Source of the DNA: DASRDR01 sp963812945 [NCBI: uncultured Candidatus Rokubacteria bacterium]
GTDB lineage: Bacteria > Methylomirabilota > Methylomirabilia > Rokubacteriales
Length of the DNA stretch: 64,000 nt
Reading direction: 5' to 3'
Assembly (NCBI GenBank): GCA_963812945.1
Contig: CAWEXD010000008.1
Span: 2,170,001 to 2,234,000 of the forward strand
Shown here: positions 33,896 through 43,444 of the stretch, piece by piece
Layout of the letters: every line of letters begins with the position of its first letter
Numbering within the stretch: the stretch's first letter is position 1
Notes under the pieces: model-generated
Database searches by the model: none
What the model saw: only the letters and a program-made list of their open reading frames with translations
Told to the model about the DNA's origin: nothing
Made by a program: the position numbers and the translations under genes

Positions 33896-34924
33896 CTACG
33901 CCTTACCGGAAGGAGGAGGCGCATCCGACGTCGCATCCCGGCCTTCGCCCGCGTAGACCTCGGGGTTACACACGTTGGGCGGCCGGCGTCCTTCGATCGC
34001 CGCGACCACGTTGTCCGCCACGATGCCGGCGATCCGGTCCCGGGTGCCACGGGCGCCGCTCCCGAGGTGGGGCGTGAGCACCGTGTTCGGCAGCGGCAGG
34101 AGGCCCGGCTCGACCAGGGGCTCCTGCTCGAACACGTCGAGCGCGGCGCCCGCGATGGTTCCCATGCGGAGGGCGTCGACCAGCGCCTTCTCGTCCACCA
34201 CCGGGCCGCGCGCGGTATTCACGAGGAAGGCGGTCGGCCGCATGAGCGCGAGCTCGCGCGCGCCGATCAGGTGCACGGTGTCGGCGCCGAGGGGCACGTG
34301 GACCGACACGAAGTCGGACCGCCGCAGGAGGTCCTCGAGGCTCGCGTACTCGACCCCCAGGGCGCGCTCCGCCTCCGTGTCGAGCCGCCGGCGCTTCGTG
34401 TAGAGGATCCGCATGCCGAAGCCGCGCGCCCGGCGCGCCACCGCCTCGCCGATCCGCCCGAGACCGACCATGCCGATGGTCTGACCGTGCACGTCCGCGC
34501 CCACCAGGTGCTCGGACTGGCCCCCCGGGAACACGCCGGCGCGGAGCGTCTGGTCGCCCTCGACGACGCGCCGGGCCACGGCGAGGAGGAGCGCCCAGTG
34601 GAGGTCCGCCGTCGCCTCCGTCACGAGCGGCGGGATCGCAGTGACCGGGATCCGCCGGGCGGTCGCGGCGGCGACGTCCACGCCCGCCGGCACGATCGCC
34701 ATGGACGCGATCAGCTTGAGCCGCGGCGCCGCCCCGATGACCTCGCCGTCCACCCGGTCGTGGAGCAGACACACGAGGTACTCGGCCCGGCGCACCGCGT
34801 CCAGGAGCTCGGCCTTGGTGACGACGTGGAGCGGGTCCGGGTTCAGCTCGACCTCGCCCGCGGCGCGCAGCCGGGCCAGCGCGCGCTCGGGTATCGGCTG
34901 CGTGACGAAGATGGCGGGGCGCAT
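33896..34924 (-). CDS. D-glycerate/glyoxylate-type 2-hydroxyacid dehydrogenase
   Basis: 342 residues. NAD-binding motif GMVGLGRIGEAVARRARGFG, catalytic arginine in NTARGPVVDE, glutamate in FEQEPLVEPG and histidine in TPHLGSGARG. This resembles hydroxypyruvate/glyoxylate reductases. The C-terminal 25 residues are a polar, probably disordered extension. Last gene of the nine-gene operon, 54 bp behind the amidohydrolase; expected to reduce a 2-oxoacid end product or oxidise a hydroxyacid. Confidence 0.92.
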   Translation of the reverse strand: MRPAIFVTQPIPERALARLRAAGEVELNPDPLHVVTKAELLDAVRRAEYLVCLLHDRVDGEVIGAAPRLKLIASMAIVPAGVDVAAATARRIPVTAIPPLVTEATADLHWALLLAVARRVVEGDQTLRAGVFPGGQSEHLVGADVHGQTIGMVGLGRIGEAVARRARGFGMRILYTKRRRLDTEAERALGVEYASLEDLLRRSDFVSVHVPLGADTVHLIGARELALMRPTAFLVNTARGPVVDEKALVDALRMGTIAGAALDVFEQEPLVEPGLLPLPNTVLTPHLGSGARGTRDRIAGIVADNVVAAIEGRRPPNVCNPEVYAGEGRDATSDAPPPSGKA

Positions 34925-34978
34925 TCCTAGCGCCGGCGCGCCGTCCCGGACCGGCCGGTCGGCATCCTCCGCCGGCCC

Positions 34979-35974
34979 CTACCCGAGCCCGAGGAGCCGC
35001 ACGGCGTTGCCGCCCAGGATCTTCTCCCGGTCGCCGTCGCTCAACGGATCGACCGCGTTCAGCGCGGCCACCGGGTCCTCGTACCCCATGTCGAAGCAGT
35101 AGTCGCTCCCGAGCATCACCCGGTCCGCCCCGGCGACGCCGATCAGGTAGCGGAGCGCGTCGGGAGAATGGGCGATGGTGTCGAAGAAGAAGCGGTCGAC
35201 GTAGGCCGACGGCGGGCGCGGCAAGTGGCGGCACTCGGGCCGGACGCGATAGCCGCGGTCGAGCCGGCCCAGGAGATACGGCAAGGCGCCGCCCGCGTGC
35301 GGGAGGCAGACGCGGAGCGACGGAAAGCGGTCGAGCACACCGCCGAAGATCAGCCGGGCGCCAGCCGCCGCCGTGTCGAACGGGTTGCCCAGGAGATTGT
35401 GGAGGTAGTAGGCGCCGACGCGCGGCCCCCCCAGCACGTTCAGCGGATGGAGGAACACCGGCACGCCGAGCTCGGCGATCCGCTGGAAGACCGGGACGAG
35501 CGACGGGTCGTCGAGGTCGGCGCCGCGGACATTGGTCCCCAGATAGACCCCTCGGAGCCCGAGCTCGGTGATGGCCCGCCCGACCTCGGCTACCGCGGCG
35601 TCCGGCGCCTGCATGGGCAGGGTCGCCAGTCCGACCAGGCGGTCCGGATGGGCTCGCGCCGCTACCGCCATCGCGTCGTTGACGAGGCGGGCGAGTCGAA
35701 GTCCGAGCGCCGCATCGGCCCAGTAGACCATCGGCGGCATGAGCGAGAGCGCGTGGACCGTCGCGCCCTGGCGGTCCATGTCCCGGAGCCGCCGGCCGAG
35801 ATCGTGGTAGCCGGGCGTGATCGGCCCGATGGGCACCTTGCCGATCATGATCAGGGGGCCGTCCGGGCCGGCCTGGAGCCCGACGCCGTGGGCGGCGCCT
35901 TCCGTCTCGATCAGGCGCAGGAACCCATCCGGCACGAAGTGGGCGTGGATGTCGACGACCATGGACTGTCGCAT
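34979..35974 (-). CDS. ACMSD-like metal-dependent amidohydrolase/decarboxylase
   Basis: 331 residues. N-terminal metal motif VVDIHAHFVPDGF, YLGTNVRG, then VFLHPLNVLGG, LPHAGGALPYLLGRLDRG and a terminal aspartate in VMLGSDYCFDMG. This is the 2-amino-3-carboxymuconate-6-semialdehyde decarboxylase branch of the amidohydrolase superfamily, whose members decarboxylate or hydrolyse aromatic and heteroaromatic acids. Operon neighbours (PuuE-like, RidA) suggest a nitrogen-containing ring compound. Confidence 0.9.
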   Translation of the reverse strand: MRQSMVVDIHAHFVPDGFLRLIETEGAAHGVGLQAGPDGPLIMIGKVPIGPITPGYHDLGRRLRDMDRQGATVHALSLMPPMVYWADAALGLRLARLVNDAMAVAARAHPDRLVGLATLPMQAPDAAVAEVGRAITELGLRGVYLGTNVRGADLDDPSLVPVFQRIAELGVPVFLHPLNVLGGPRVGAYYLHNLLGNPFDTAAAGARLIFGGVLDRFPSLRVCLPHAGGALPYLLGRLDRGYRVRPECRHLPRPPSAYVDRFFFDTIAHSPDALRYLIGVAGADRVMLGSDYCFDMGYEDPVAALNAVDPLSDGDREKILGGNAVRLLGLG

Positions 35975-35990
35975 GGGTCCTCGCGCGAGC

Positions 35991-36878
35991 CTACGGCCGG
36001 GCCGCAGCCTTCGTGGTTGAGCGATACCAGTCGAGCACGTCCTCGCCCTTCCAGAACAGCACGCCCGGCCGCTTCTTCATGTACGCGTAGATCTTCTCGA
36101 AGTACTTGATCCGGTGCGGCACGCCGCTGATGTACGGGTGGACCGCGATGGCCATCACCCGCGCCGCGCGGCGGCCCTCGTCGTAGAGCCGGTCGAACTG
36201 GTCCCGGGCGCGGTCGAACAGCTCGCGGGATTCCCGGTGCTGGATCAGCATCATCGGGATGTCATTCACCTCCACGGTGTACGGCACCACCACGAGGGGC
36301 CGCGTCCGGGTCCGCAGCTCGTACGGCTGGTCGTCGTTGACCCAGTCGCAGACGTACTCGATCCCCGCCTCGGCCAGGAGATCCGGGGTCTCCCAGGTCT
36401 CGGTGAGGCCGGGCCCGAGCCACCCGCGCGGCGGCCGTCCGGTGAACGTCCGGATGGTGTCGACCGATTTCCGGATCACCTCGCGCTGATCGGGAACGGC
36501 GTGGAACGACCGCTGGACGTAGCTGTGCCCCATGAACTCCCAGCCGGCGCTCCGGGCCGCGTCGGCCACCCGGGGGTACGACAGGCACACCGACGCGTTG
36601 ATTGCGAGGGTCGCCTTGATCCGGTGGCGGTCGAGCGCGGCCTTGAGGCGCCAGAAGCCGACGCGCATCCCGTAGTCGTGCCACGACCAGTTGGGCACGT
36701 CGGGGATGCCCCCGCCACCGGCCGGCGGCGGCAGCACCGTGCGAGGCATGGGGCCCTCGATGTCCCACTCCTCGACGTTGACGATCGTCCACACCGCCAG
36801 ACGCGCGCCCCGCGGCAGCCGGAGCGGCGGGCGGTCCGCGATGGCCGAGTAGTCGAAGCGCTCGCGCGGTAGCTTCAC
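35991..36878 (-). CDS. PuuE/allantoinase-like polysaccharide-deacetylase-fold protein
   Basis: 295 residues. RFDYSAIADRPPLRLPRGARLAVWTIVNVEEW matches the opening of PuuE-type cyclic-amide hydrolases, then WSWHDYGMRVGFWRL and ATLAINASVCLSYPRV, GHSYVQRSFHAVPD. Proteins of this group carry the NodB fold but hydrolyse cyclic ureides such as allantoin, not glycans. No signal peptide. Twelve bp behind the RidA gene and 16 bp before the ACMSD-like gene. Confidence 0.87.
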   Translation of the reverse strand: MKLPRERFDYSAIADRPPLRLPRGARLAVWTIVNVEEWDIEGPMPRTVLPPPAGGGGIPDVPNWSWHDYGMRVGFWRLKAALDRHRIKATLAINASVCLSYPRVADAARSAGWEFMGHSYVQRSFHAVPDQREVIRKSVDTIRTFTGRPPRGWLGPGLTETWETPDLLAEAGIEYVCDWVNDDQPYELRTRTRPLVVVPYTVEVNDIPMMLIQHRESRELFDRARDQFDRLYDEGRRAARVMAIAVHPYISGVPHRIKYFEKIYAYMKKRPGVLFWKGEDVLDWYRSTTKAAARP

Positions 36879-36890
36879 GTCCCCTCCCCT

Positions 36891-37331
36891 TCAGTCGCCG
36901 TCGGTCACGGCGATGGCGGAGATCTCGAGCTTGCAGCGGGGGTGCGTGGCCAGGCGCGAGACCTCGACGGTGGTCGTGGCCGGCACGTGTCCCCCGAGAT
37001 ACTGGGCCCAGACACGGTTGAGGTCGTCCTGCTCCGTCACGTCGGTCAGGTATCGGGTGGCCGAGACCAGGTCCGACATCGTGCAGCCCGCCGCCGCCAG
37101 CGTCTTCTCGAGGTTCTCCAGCGTGAGCCGCGCCTGCTCGCGCATCGTGGGCGGGAGGTCGAACTCCTCCTCGCGGTGGGGGTGGTGATGGTAGACCGGG
37201 GCCGCCGTCACCCCGGAGAGGAACACGAGGCAGCCCCGGCGGACGACGATGCCCGGGGCGTAGGGCATGGACACGTCGGTCCGCCGGTCGGCATGGTGGA
37301 CGATGGACGTCTTGCGGGACGTGGAGGACAT
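36891..37331 (-). CDS. RidA/RutC-family enamine/imine deaminase
   Basis: 146 residues. GIVVRRGCLVFLSGVTA, then EEFDLPPTMREQARLTLENLEKTLAAAGCTMSDLVSATRYLTDVTEQDDLNRVWAQYLG and PATTTVEVSRLATHPRCKLEISAIAV, the standard RidA order. The conserved arginine of the active-site groove is replaced or shifted (LATHPRCKLEISAIA), so catalytic competence is not assured. RidA proteins hydrolyse reactive enamines or act on aminoacrylates in ring-degradation pathways. It is 3 bp behind the binding-protein gene. Confidence 0.9.
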   Translation of the reverse strand: MSSTSRKTSIVHHADRRTDVSMPYAPGIVVRRGCLVFLSGVTAAPVYHHHPHREEEFDLPPTMREQARLTLENLEKTLAAAGCTMSDLVSATRYLTDVTEQDDLNRVWAQYLGGHVPATTTVEVSRLATHPRCKLEISAIAVTDGD

Positions 37332-37334
37332 GGG

Positions 37335-38351
37335 CTACTGGAAGATCTCGGCGAAGCGATCCTTCAGCTTCTTCGCCTCTTTCTCCACGTAGTCGTAGTC
37401 GATCGGCCAGAGCTTGATCTGGCTCATGGGCGGGCTGCCGGGGGGCGGCTCCACGTCGACTCGGGCCGCGTAGATGCCCTCGCCCGGGAAGAGCTTCTGC
37501 ACCGAGTCGGAGATCATGAACTCGGCGAAGGCCTTCGCGGCGTTGGGATGGGGAGAGCCCTTGATCACCGCGGTCGGGGCCGCGACCGCGAACGCGCCGT
37601 CGGCCGGGATCACGGTCTGGATCTTGTGGCCGGCCTTCCGGTCCACCCACGCGTACTGGTCCGCCCCCTCCGCGGCGACCAGCCGCTCGCCCCGGGTCAG
37701 CACCTCCGACACCTGCTGGTGACCCTGGACGATCATGATGTCGTTGGCGCGCAGCTTCTGGTAGAACTCCCACCCGTACTTCTGGGACAGCGTGCCGACC
37801 ACCATGAGCTGGATCGCCGTGTAGGAAGGGTCAGGCATGACCAGGAGACCCTTGTACTTCGGGTCCGTCAGGTCCAGCCAGTTCTTCGGCGCCTCCAGGC
37901 CCTTGTCCGTCCGCATGATGATGGCGGCCAGGTTCACGCGCTGGGCGATGTGGTGGCCCTTGGGGTCCTTGACCGCGTCGGGGACCTTGTCGAAGTTCTT
38001 GGGGCGGAACGGGACGAGCAGGTCGCGCTTGGTGAGCGCGTTGACCTCCGCCGGGTCGGAGACGGTCAGCACGTCGGCGAGGACGCGCTTGGCGTCGATC
38101 TCCTGAAGGAAGCGCCGGAGGACCGCCGATCCGCCGGACCGGAAGAGCTCGACCTTGATCCCCGTCTCGGCCTGAAAGAGGTTCGCCACCTTCTGGGCGG
38201 CGACGATGGGCGTCGAGGTGTACCAGCTCACCGTGCCTTCCTTCTTCGCGGCCGCGAGGTCGACGGGGTCCGGGGCGAACCCGGCCGTCTGGGCCCCCGC
38301 GGAGCTCGCGAGCAGGAGCAGGGCGGCAGCAAGCGATCGGATCCCGTGCAT
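37335..38351 (-). CDS. ABC transporter substrate-binding protein, iron/polyamine (Fbp/Pot-like) type
   Basis: 338 residues from ATG 38351. Signal peptide of about 20 residues (ALLLLASSAGAQ). Body: AAKKEGTVSWYTSTPIVAAQKVANLFQAETGIKVELFRSGG, WLDLTDPKYKGLLVMPDPS and GSPHPNAAKAFAEFMISDSVQKLF, all typical of extracellular SBPs of the Fe(III)/thiamine/spermidine cluster. In catabolic operons these often bind small organic anions instead of iron. Sits between the alpha/beta hydrolase (11 bp) and RidA (3 bp). Confidence 0.92.
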   Translation of the reverse strand: MHGIRSLAAALLLLASSAGAQTAGFAPDPVDLAAAKKEGTVSWYTSTPIVAAQKVANLFQAETGIKVELFRSGGSAVLRRFLQEIDAKRVLADVLTVSDPAEVNALTKRDLLVPFRPKNFDKVPDAVKDPKGHHIAQRVNLAAIIMRTDKGLEAPKNWLDLTDPKYKGLLVMPDPSYTAIQLMVVGTLSQKYGWEFYQKLRANDIMIVQGHQQVSEVLTRGERLVAAEGADQYAWVDRKAGHKIQTVIPADGAFAVAAPTAVIKGSPHPNAAKAFAEFMISDSVQKLFPGEGIYAARVDVEPPPGSPPMSQIKLWPIDYDYVEKEAKKLKDRFAEIFQ

Positions 38352-38362
38352 GGCGGCCTCCC

Positions 38363-39280
38363 TCACGCCCCGCGATAGATGGGGGCGGGCTGGCTGAAGA
38401 ACGCGTGGAGGATGTGGTGCGCGATCTTGTAGTTCTTCTGGTGGAAGCTGGCATGGGCGATTCCCGGCATGATCGCGAACTGCTTGTCGGGGTTCGGGAG
38501 CCGCCGGAAGAACTCCAGGAGGTCGTCCAGCCCGGCGATCCCGTCGTACTGGCCCCGCATGATGATCGTGGGAACGGGGATATGGGCGGGGTCGACCACG
38601 GGCAGGTTGGCGCACATGTCGACGTAGGTGCCCGTCGGCACGGAGTCGTCGAGGGCGAGAATCGCGTCGGCGAACGCCTCGATGACCTCCTCGTCGGCCG
38701 TGCCCGGGTGGTCACGGGTGAAGATGCTGCGCACGAAGGCCCGGTCGATCGGGCGGCGGTTCTTCGCCTGGAACTCCGGGAGGCGCCTTCGACGGTCGAC
38801 GAGCGTCGGGCTCCCCTCTCCGGTCCAGACGAAAGCGTCCAGGGCAAGGCGCAGGACACGCCCAGGATGACGCTGAGCGAACAGCGCCGCCCGCAGCGCT
38901 CCCGACGAGATGCCGTACGTCAGATACGCGCTGATCCCGCGGGTGCGGGCGATGTAGTCCGTCGCGGCCTCGAGATCGTCGGCGCCGGTGGCGATGTCGG
39001 AGTTGATGTCACGGTGCTTGTCCGACCGGCCGTAGCCCTCCATGTCGACACACCACGTGTCGTAGCCGAGTCGCGCGAAGTAGTCCATCACCGACGAGTC
39101 GGGCCGCCCCGGCACCTGGAGATCGAAGGTCGGCTGGGAGCCCATCGAGGACCCGTGGACGAAGAGGATCGTCCCCAGCGGCTCGGGCACGCCGACGGCA
39201 GCCTTCTCCCAGAGGAAGAGGCGCACCGCCCCCTTCTGGGTCCAGTGTTCGCGTCCGAGAACTGCGGGTTCGGCGGTCAT
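38363..39280 (-). CDS. Alpha/beta-fold hydrolase
   Basis: 305 residues. Oxyanion region LFVHGSSMGSQ, nucleophile elbow GISSGALRAAL (Ser in GxSxG), acid probably in GQYDGIAGLDD and the catalytic histidine in MPGIAHASFHQ. Cytoplasmic (no signal peptide). Likely an ester, thioester or C-C bond hydrolase for the operon's substrate. 22 bp behind the ATPase gene. Confidence 0.88.
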   Translation of the reverse strand: MTAEPAVLGREHWTQKGAVRLFLWEKAAVGVPEPLGTILFVHGSSMGSQPTFDLQVPGRPDSSVMDYFARLGYDTWCVDMEGYGRSDKHRDINSDIATGADDLEAATDYIARTRGISAYLTYGISSGALRAALFAQRHPGRVLRLALDAFVWTGEGSPTLVDRRRRLPEFQAKNRRPIDRAFVRSIFTRDHPGTADEEVIEAFADAILALDDSVPTGTYVDMCANLPVVDPAHIPVPTIIMRGQYDGIAGLDDLLEFFRRLPNPDKQFAIMPGIAHASFHQKNYKIAHHILHAFFSQPAPIYRGA

Positions 39281-39301
39281 CCGGCGGCTCCCTTCTTTGG
39301 T

Positions 39302-40390
<1,089 letters not shown>

Positions 40391-40402
40391 GGGCCAGCGC
40401 GC

Positions 40403-42121
40403 CTAGTGGACCACGCCGGCGCGTTCGACGCGGCCGCCGGCGCGACCCACGCGCGTCGCCAGCCAGATGGCGGCGCCGATGATCACCATGGTGACGATCG
40501 CGAGCGCGGCCACCGGCCCGAGGGCGCCGGTCTCGTACAGGTTGTAGACGGCCACCGCCAGCGTGATCGAGCCGGAGCTGAAGAGGAGCACCGAGGCGCT
40601 CAGCTCCTGGATGGCGGGCACGAACACGAGGAGCCAGCCGGCGAAGAGCCCCGGCCGGGCCAGAGGGAGCGTGATGCTCCCGAACGTCCGGAGCCAGCCG
40701 GCTCCGGTCACCCGCGCGGTCTCCTCGAGAGACACGTCGACCTGGCGGAAGGCGGCGTTGGCGGAGCGCACGGCGAGCGGAACGTAGCGACCCGTGTAGG
40801 CCAAGAGAATGATGAGGAGCGTGCCGTAGATGGGGACGGGCACGCGAAGCCAGAACTGGATCAGCGCCACCGCGACGACAATGCCGGGCAAGCCGAGCGG
40901 CACCAGTGAGGTGTAGTCGAGGATCTTCATGCCGGGCAGACGCGTCCGGAGGTCGCCCCAGGCGATCAGGCTCCCGAGGAGGACGGTCAGCGTTGCGGCC
41001 GCGGCCGCCAGGCCCAGGCTGTTCACGATCGCCCGCCGGGTGACGTCGTACTCGAACAGGATGAAGCGGTAGTGCGCGAGCGTCAGATTCTGCCAGAACT
41101 CGAGTCCCCACGACCGGCACAGCGACACGGCCAGGAGGGTCAGGTACGGGGCGAGGATGGCCACGACGAAGATCCCGGCGCAGAACGCGAGCGCGCCCCA
41201 GCGCGCCCGGCCGAGGGACACGACCTGCGGCCGGTTCCCCTTGCCCCCGAGCGTGACGTACGAGCGCCGGCCGAGGTACCGGCGCTGGAGCCCCAGCGCC
41301 ACGACCGTGATGAGGACGAAGACCAGCGATAGCGCCGAGGCCAGCCCGTACTGCGGCGGGTGATCGAAGAGGGCGTAGATGCGCGTGGGCAGCGTGAAGA
41401 TGCGGCCCGGCAGCCCGATGATCGCCTGGGACCCGAAGAGGGCGATCGCGTTGACGAACGCCACCAGGGCTCCGGCCAGGATTGCGGGCGCCACGAGCGG
41501 CGCGGTGACGGAGAGCGCGGTTCGCCAGCGCCCCGCCCCGAGGATCCGAGCCGACTCCTCCATCGACGCGTCGACGGACTCGAGCGCGCTCGCGGCGAGA
41601 AGGTAGACGAACGGGAAGGTGTGGAGCACCGTGACGAGGACCAGCCCGGCCATCGAGTGGACGTTGAACGTGAGCTGCGGCAGGCCCAGCACGTCACGGA
41701 TCCACACGTTCACGAGGCCCGCCCTCGGGCTGAAGAGGTTCACGAAGGCGATGGCGGTGAGGTACGGCGGCGTCAGGTACGCGATCATCGCCGTGGCGTG
41801 GATGAACGGCTTCGCCGGCACGTCGGTGCGGCTCACCGCCCAGGCCATGGGGAGGCCGATGGCGACGCTCAGGATCGCCGTCCAGGCGCCGAGGATCAGC
41901 GAGTTCTTCAGGGCCTGCACGTAGAGGCGCCGCGACAGGGCCTCCCGGAAGTGGCCGAGGGTCAACCCGCCCTCGCCGCTGACGCTCGACAGCAAGAGCG
42001 ACAGAAGCGGCAGGACGACGAGAACGGTGAGCGCGATCGCCGCCACCGCCATCATCACGTGCTCGGCGCGGAACGGCCACCGGACGACGGCCGGCGCGGG
42101 CGTCGCCACGGCGCGGCTCAT
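40403..42121 (-). CDS. Two-domain ABC permease, FbpB/PotBC-like
   Basis: 572 residues and about twelve membrane helices in two BPD_transp_1 halves. Each half carries an EAA-like coupling loop: DASMEESARILGAGRWRTALSVTAPLVAPAIL and DVSLEETARVTGAGWLRTFGSITLPLARPGL. The fused arrangement is typical of ferric and sulfate/polyamine-type importers and replaces two separate permease genes. First transport gene, 59 bp behind the aldo/keto reductase gene. Confidence 0.94.
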   Translation of the reverse strand: MSRAVATPAPAVVRWPFRAEHVMMAVAAIALTVLVVLPLLSLLLSSVSGEGGLTLGHFREALSRRLYVQALKNSLILGAWTAILSVAIGLPMAWAVSRTDVPAKPFIHATAMIAYLTPPYLTAIAFVNLFSPRAGLVNVWIRDVLGLPQLTFNVHSMAGLVLVTVLHTFPFVYLLAASALESVDASMEESARILGAGRWRTALSVTAPLVAPAILAGALVAFVNAIALFGSQAIIGLPGRIFTLPTRIYALFDHPPQYGLASALSLVFVLITVVALGLQRRYLGRRSYVTLGGKGNRPQVVSLGRARWGALAFCAGIFVVAILAPYLTLLAVSLCRSWGLEFWQNLTLAHYRFILFEYDVTRRAIVNSLGLAAAAATLTVLLGSLIAWGDLRTRLPGMKILDYTSLVPLGLPGIVVAVALIQFWLRVPVPIYGTLLIILLAYTGRYVPLAVRSANAAFRQVDVSLEETARVTGAGWLRTFGSITLPLARPGLFAGWLLVFVPAIQELSASVLLFSSGSITLAVAVYNLYETGALGPVAALAIVTMVIIGAAIWLATRVGRAGGRVERAGVVH

Positions 42122-42180
42122 GAGGGCGGCCTCGAACCGGTCCGTGAGATGCGGCGCCTCACGTCATCCGCCTCCAACCG

Positions 42181-43167
42181 TCAGAGGTACACCCCCTTCA
42201 TCTGGGGCTCCGGGTACCGCGTGCCGGCTCCGGCGCCCGGCGGCATGGCCTCGTCGATCCGCCGGAGGTCGTCCGCGTCCAGCCGCACCCGCCCGGCGCC
42301 GAGGTTCTCCTCGAGCCGATCGAGCCGCTTGGTGCCGGGGATCGGCAGGATGTCCCGGCCCCGGGCCAGGAGCCAGGCGATCGCGAGCTGGGCGGGAGTC
42401 GCACCCTTGGCCCGCGCCATCTCGGCCAGGTGCCGCACCAGCTTCGCGTTGTGCTCGAGGTTCGGGCCCTGGAAGCGGGGGTGCTGGCGCCGGCGATCGT
42501 CCGCCGGGATGTCTTCGGGACGCTCCACCCCGCCCGCGAGCAGGCTCCGGCCGATCGGCGAGTACGCGACGAAGCCGATCCCGAGCTCTCGGCAGACCTC
42601 GAGGACGTCCTCCGCGGGCTGCCGGTACAGGAGCGAGTACTCCATCTGAAGGGCCGCGATCGGGTGGACGGCGTGCGCCCGACGGAGCGTGGCGGGGGCG
42701 GTCTCGCACAGCCCGAGCGCGCGGATCTTCCCCTCCTCGCGGAGCCGGGCCATGGCGCCCACCGTCTCCTCGATCGGGACCTTGGGATCCACGCGGTGCT
42801 GGTAGTAGAGATCGATCGTGTCGATGCCGAGCCGCTTGAGGCTCGCCTCGCACGCCGTCCGGACGTAGCCCGCGCTCCCGTCCACGAGGTTCCCGGCGCC
42901 ATCCGGGCTTCGCACCTGCCCGAACTTGGTGGCGACGACCACGCCCTCCCGGCGACCGGCGAGGGCCCGCCCGAGAAGCTCCTCGTTGTGACCCCACCCG
43001 TACATGTCGGAGGAATCCAGGAAGTTCACGCCCAGGTCCAGGGCGCGGTGGATCACCGCGATGGACGCGGCGTCGTCACTCTTGCCGTAGGTCCCGGACA
43101 TCGACATGCAGCCGAGCCCGATCGCCGACACCGTCAGCGCGCTACGCCCGACCGGCCGCTGCTCCAT
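42181..43167 (-). CDS. Aldo/keto reductase
   Basis: 328 residues from ATG 43167. Catalytic tetrad visible: Asp and Tyr in [14 protein letters not shown], Lys in [10 protein letters not shown] and His in [11 protein letters not shown]-terminal NADPH site [19 protein letters not shown]. Reduces aldehydes or ketones of the substrate, or detoxifies reactive intermediates. First gene of the nine-gene operon; the 277 bp upstream are the operon's probable promoter region. Confidence 0.92.
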   Translation of the reverse strand: MEQRPVGRSALTVSAIGLGCMSMSGTYGKSDDAASIAVIHRALDLGVNFLDSSDMYGWGHNEELLGRALAGRREGVVVATKFGQVRSPDGAGNLVDGSAGYVRTACEASLKRLGIDTIDLYYQHRVDPKVPIEETVGAMARLREEGKIRALGLCETAPATLRRAHAVHPIAALQMEYSLLYRQPAEDVLEVCRELGIGFVAYSPIGRSLLAGGVERPEDIPADDRRRQHPRFQGPNLEHNAKLVRHLAEMARAKGATPAQLAIAWLLARGRDILPIPGTKRLDRLEENLGAGRVRLDADDLRRIDEAMPPGAGAGTRYPEPQMKGVYL

Positions 43168-43444
43168 CGCATCGCCTCCCGTGTTCGTCACTTGACCGCG
43201 ATGTCTCAGCCTACTCGATCCTCGCAAGCCGGATCAAGGCGAGGGCGTTCCGCGGTGGCATGCCGCGCGAACATTGGGGGCTCGGGTGGACCGAGCTGGC
43301 AGGGGCTCGAGCTGGACGGCACGGCCCCGGCGCGAGGGACAGGCGGCGGCGGTCGACGGCCGGCGCGAGCGCGCCTGTCACCCGCCTCGGGGTTCTAGCC
43401 GGCGTCAGCCTGGACCGGGAGCTCTTCCGGACCGAGCCCGGCGC
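43168..43444. other. Gene-free stretch upstream of the aldo/keto reductase
   Basis: 277 bp between two minus-strand genes. No conserved ORF, RNA gene or convincing repeat was seen. It should contain the promoter of the catabolic operon and the end of the upstream kinase transcript. No clear terminator hairpin follows the kinase gene. Confidence 0.5.
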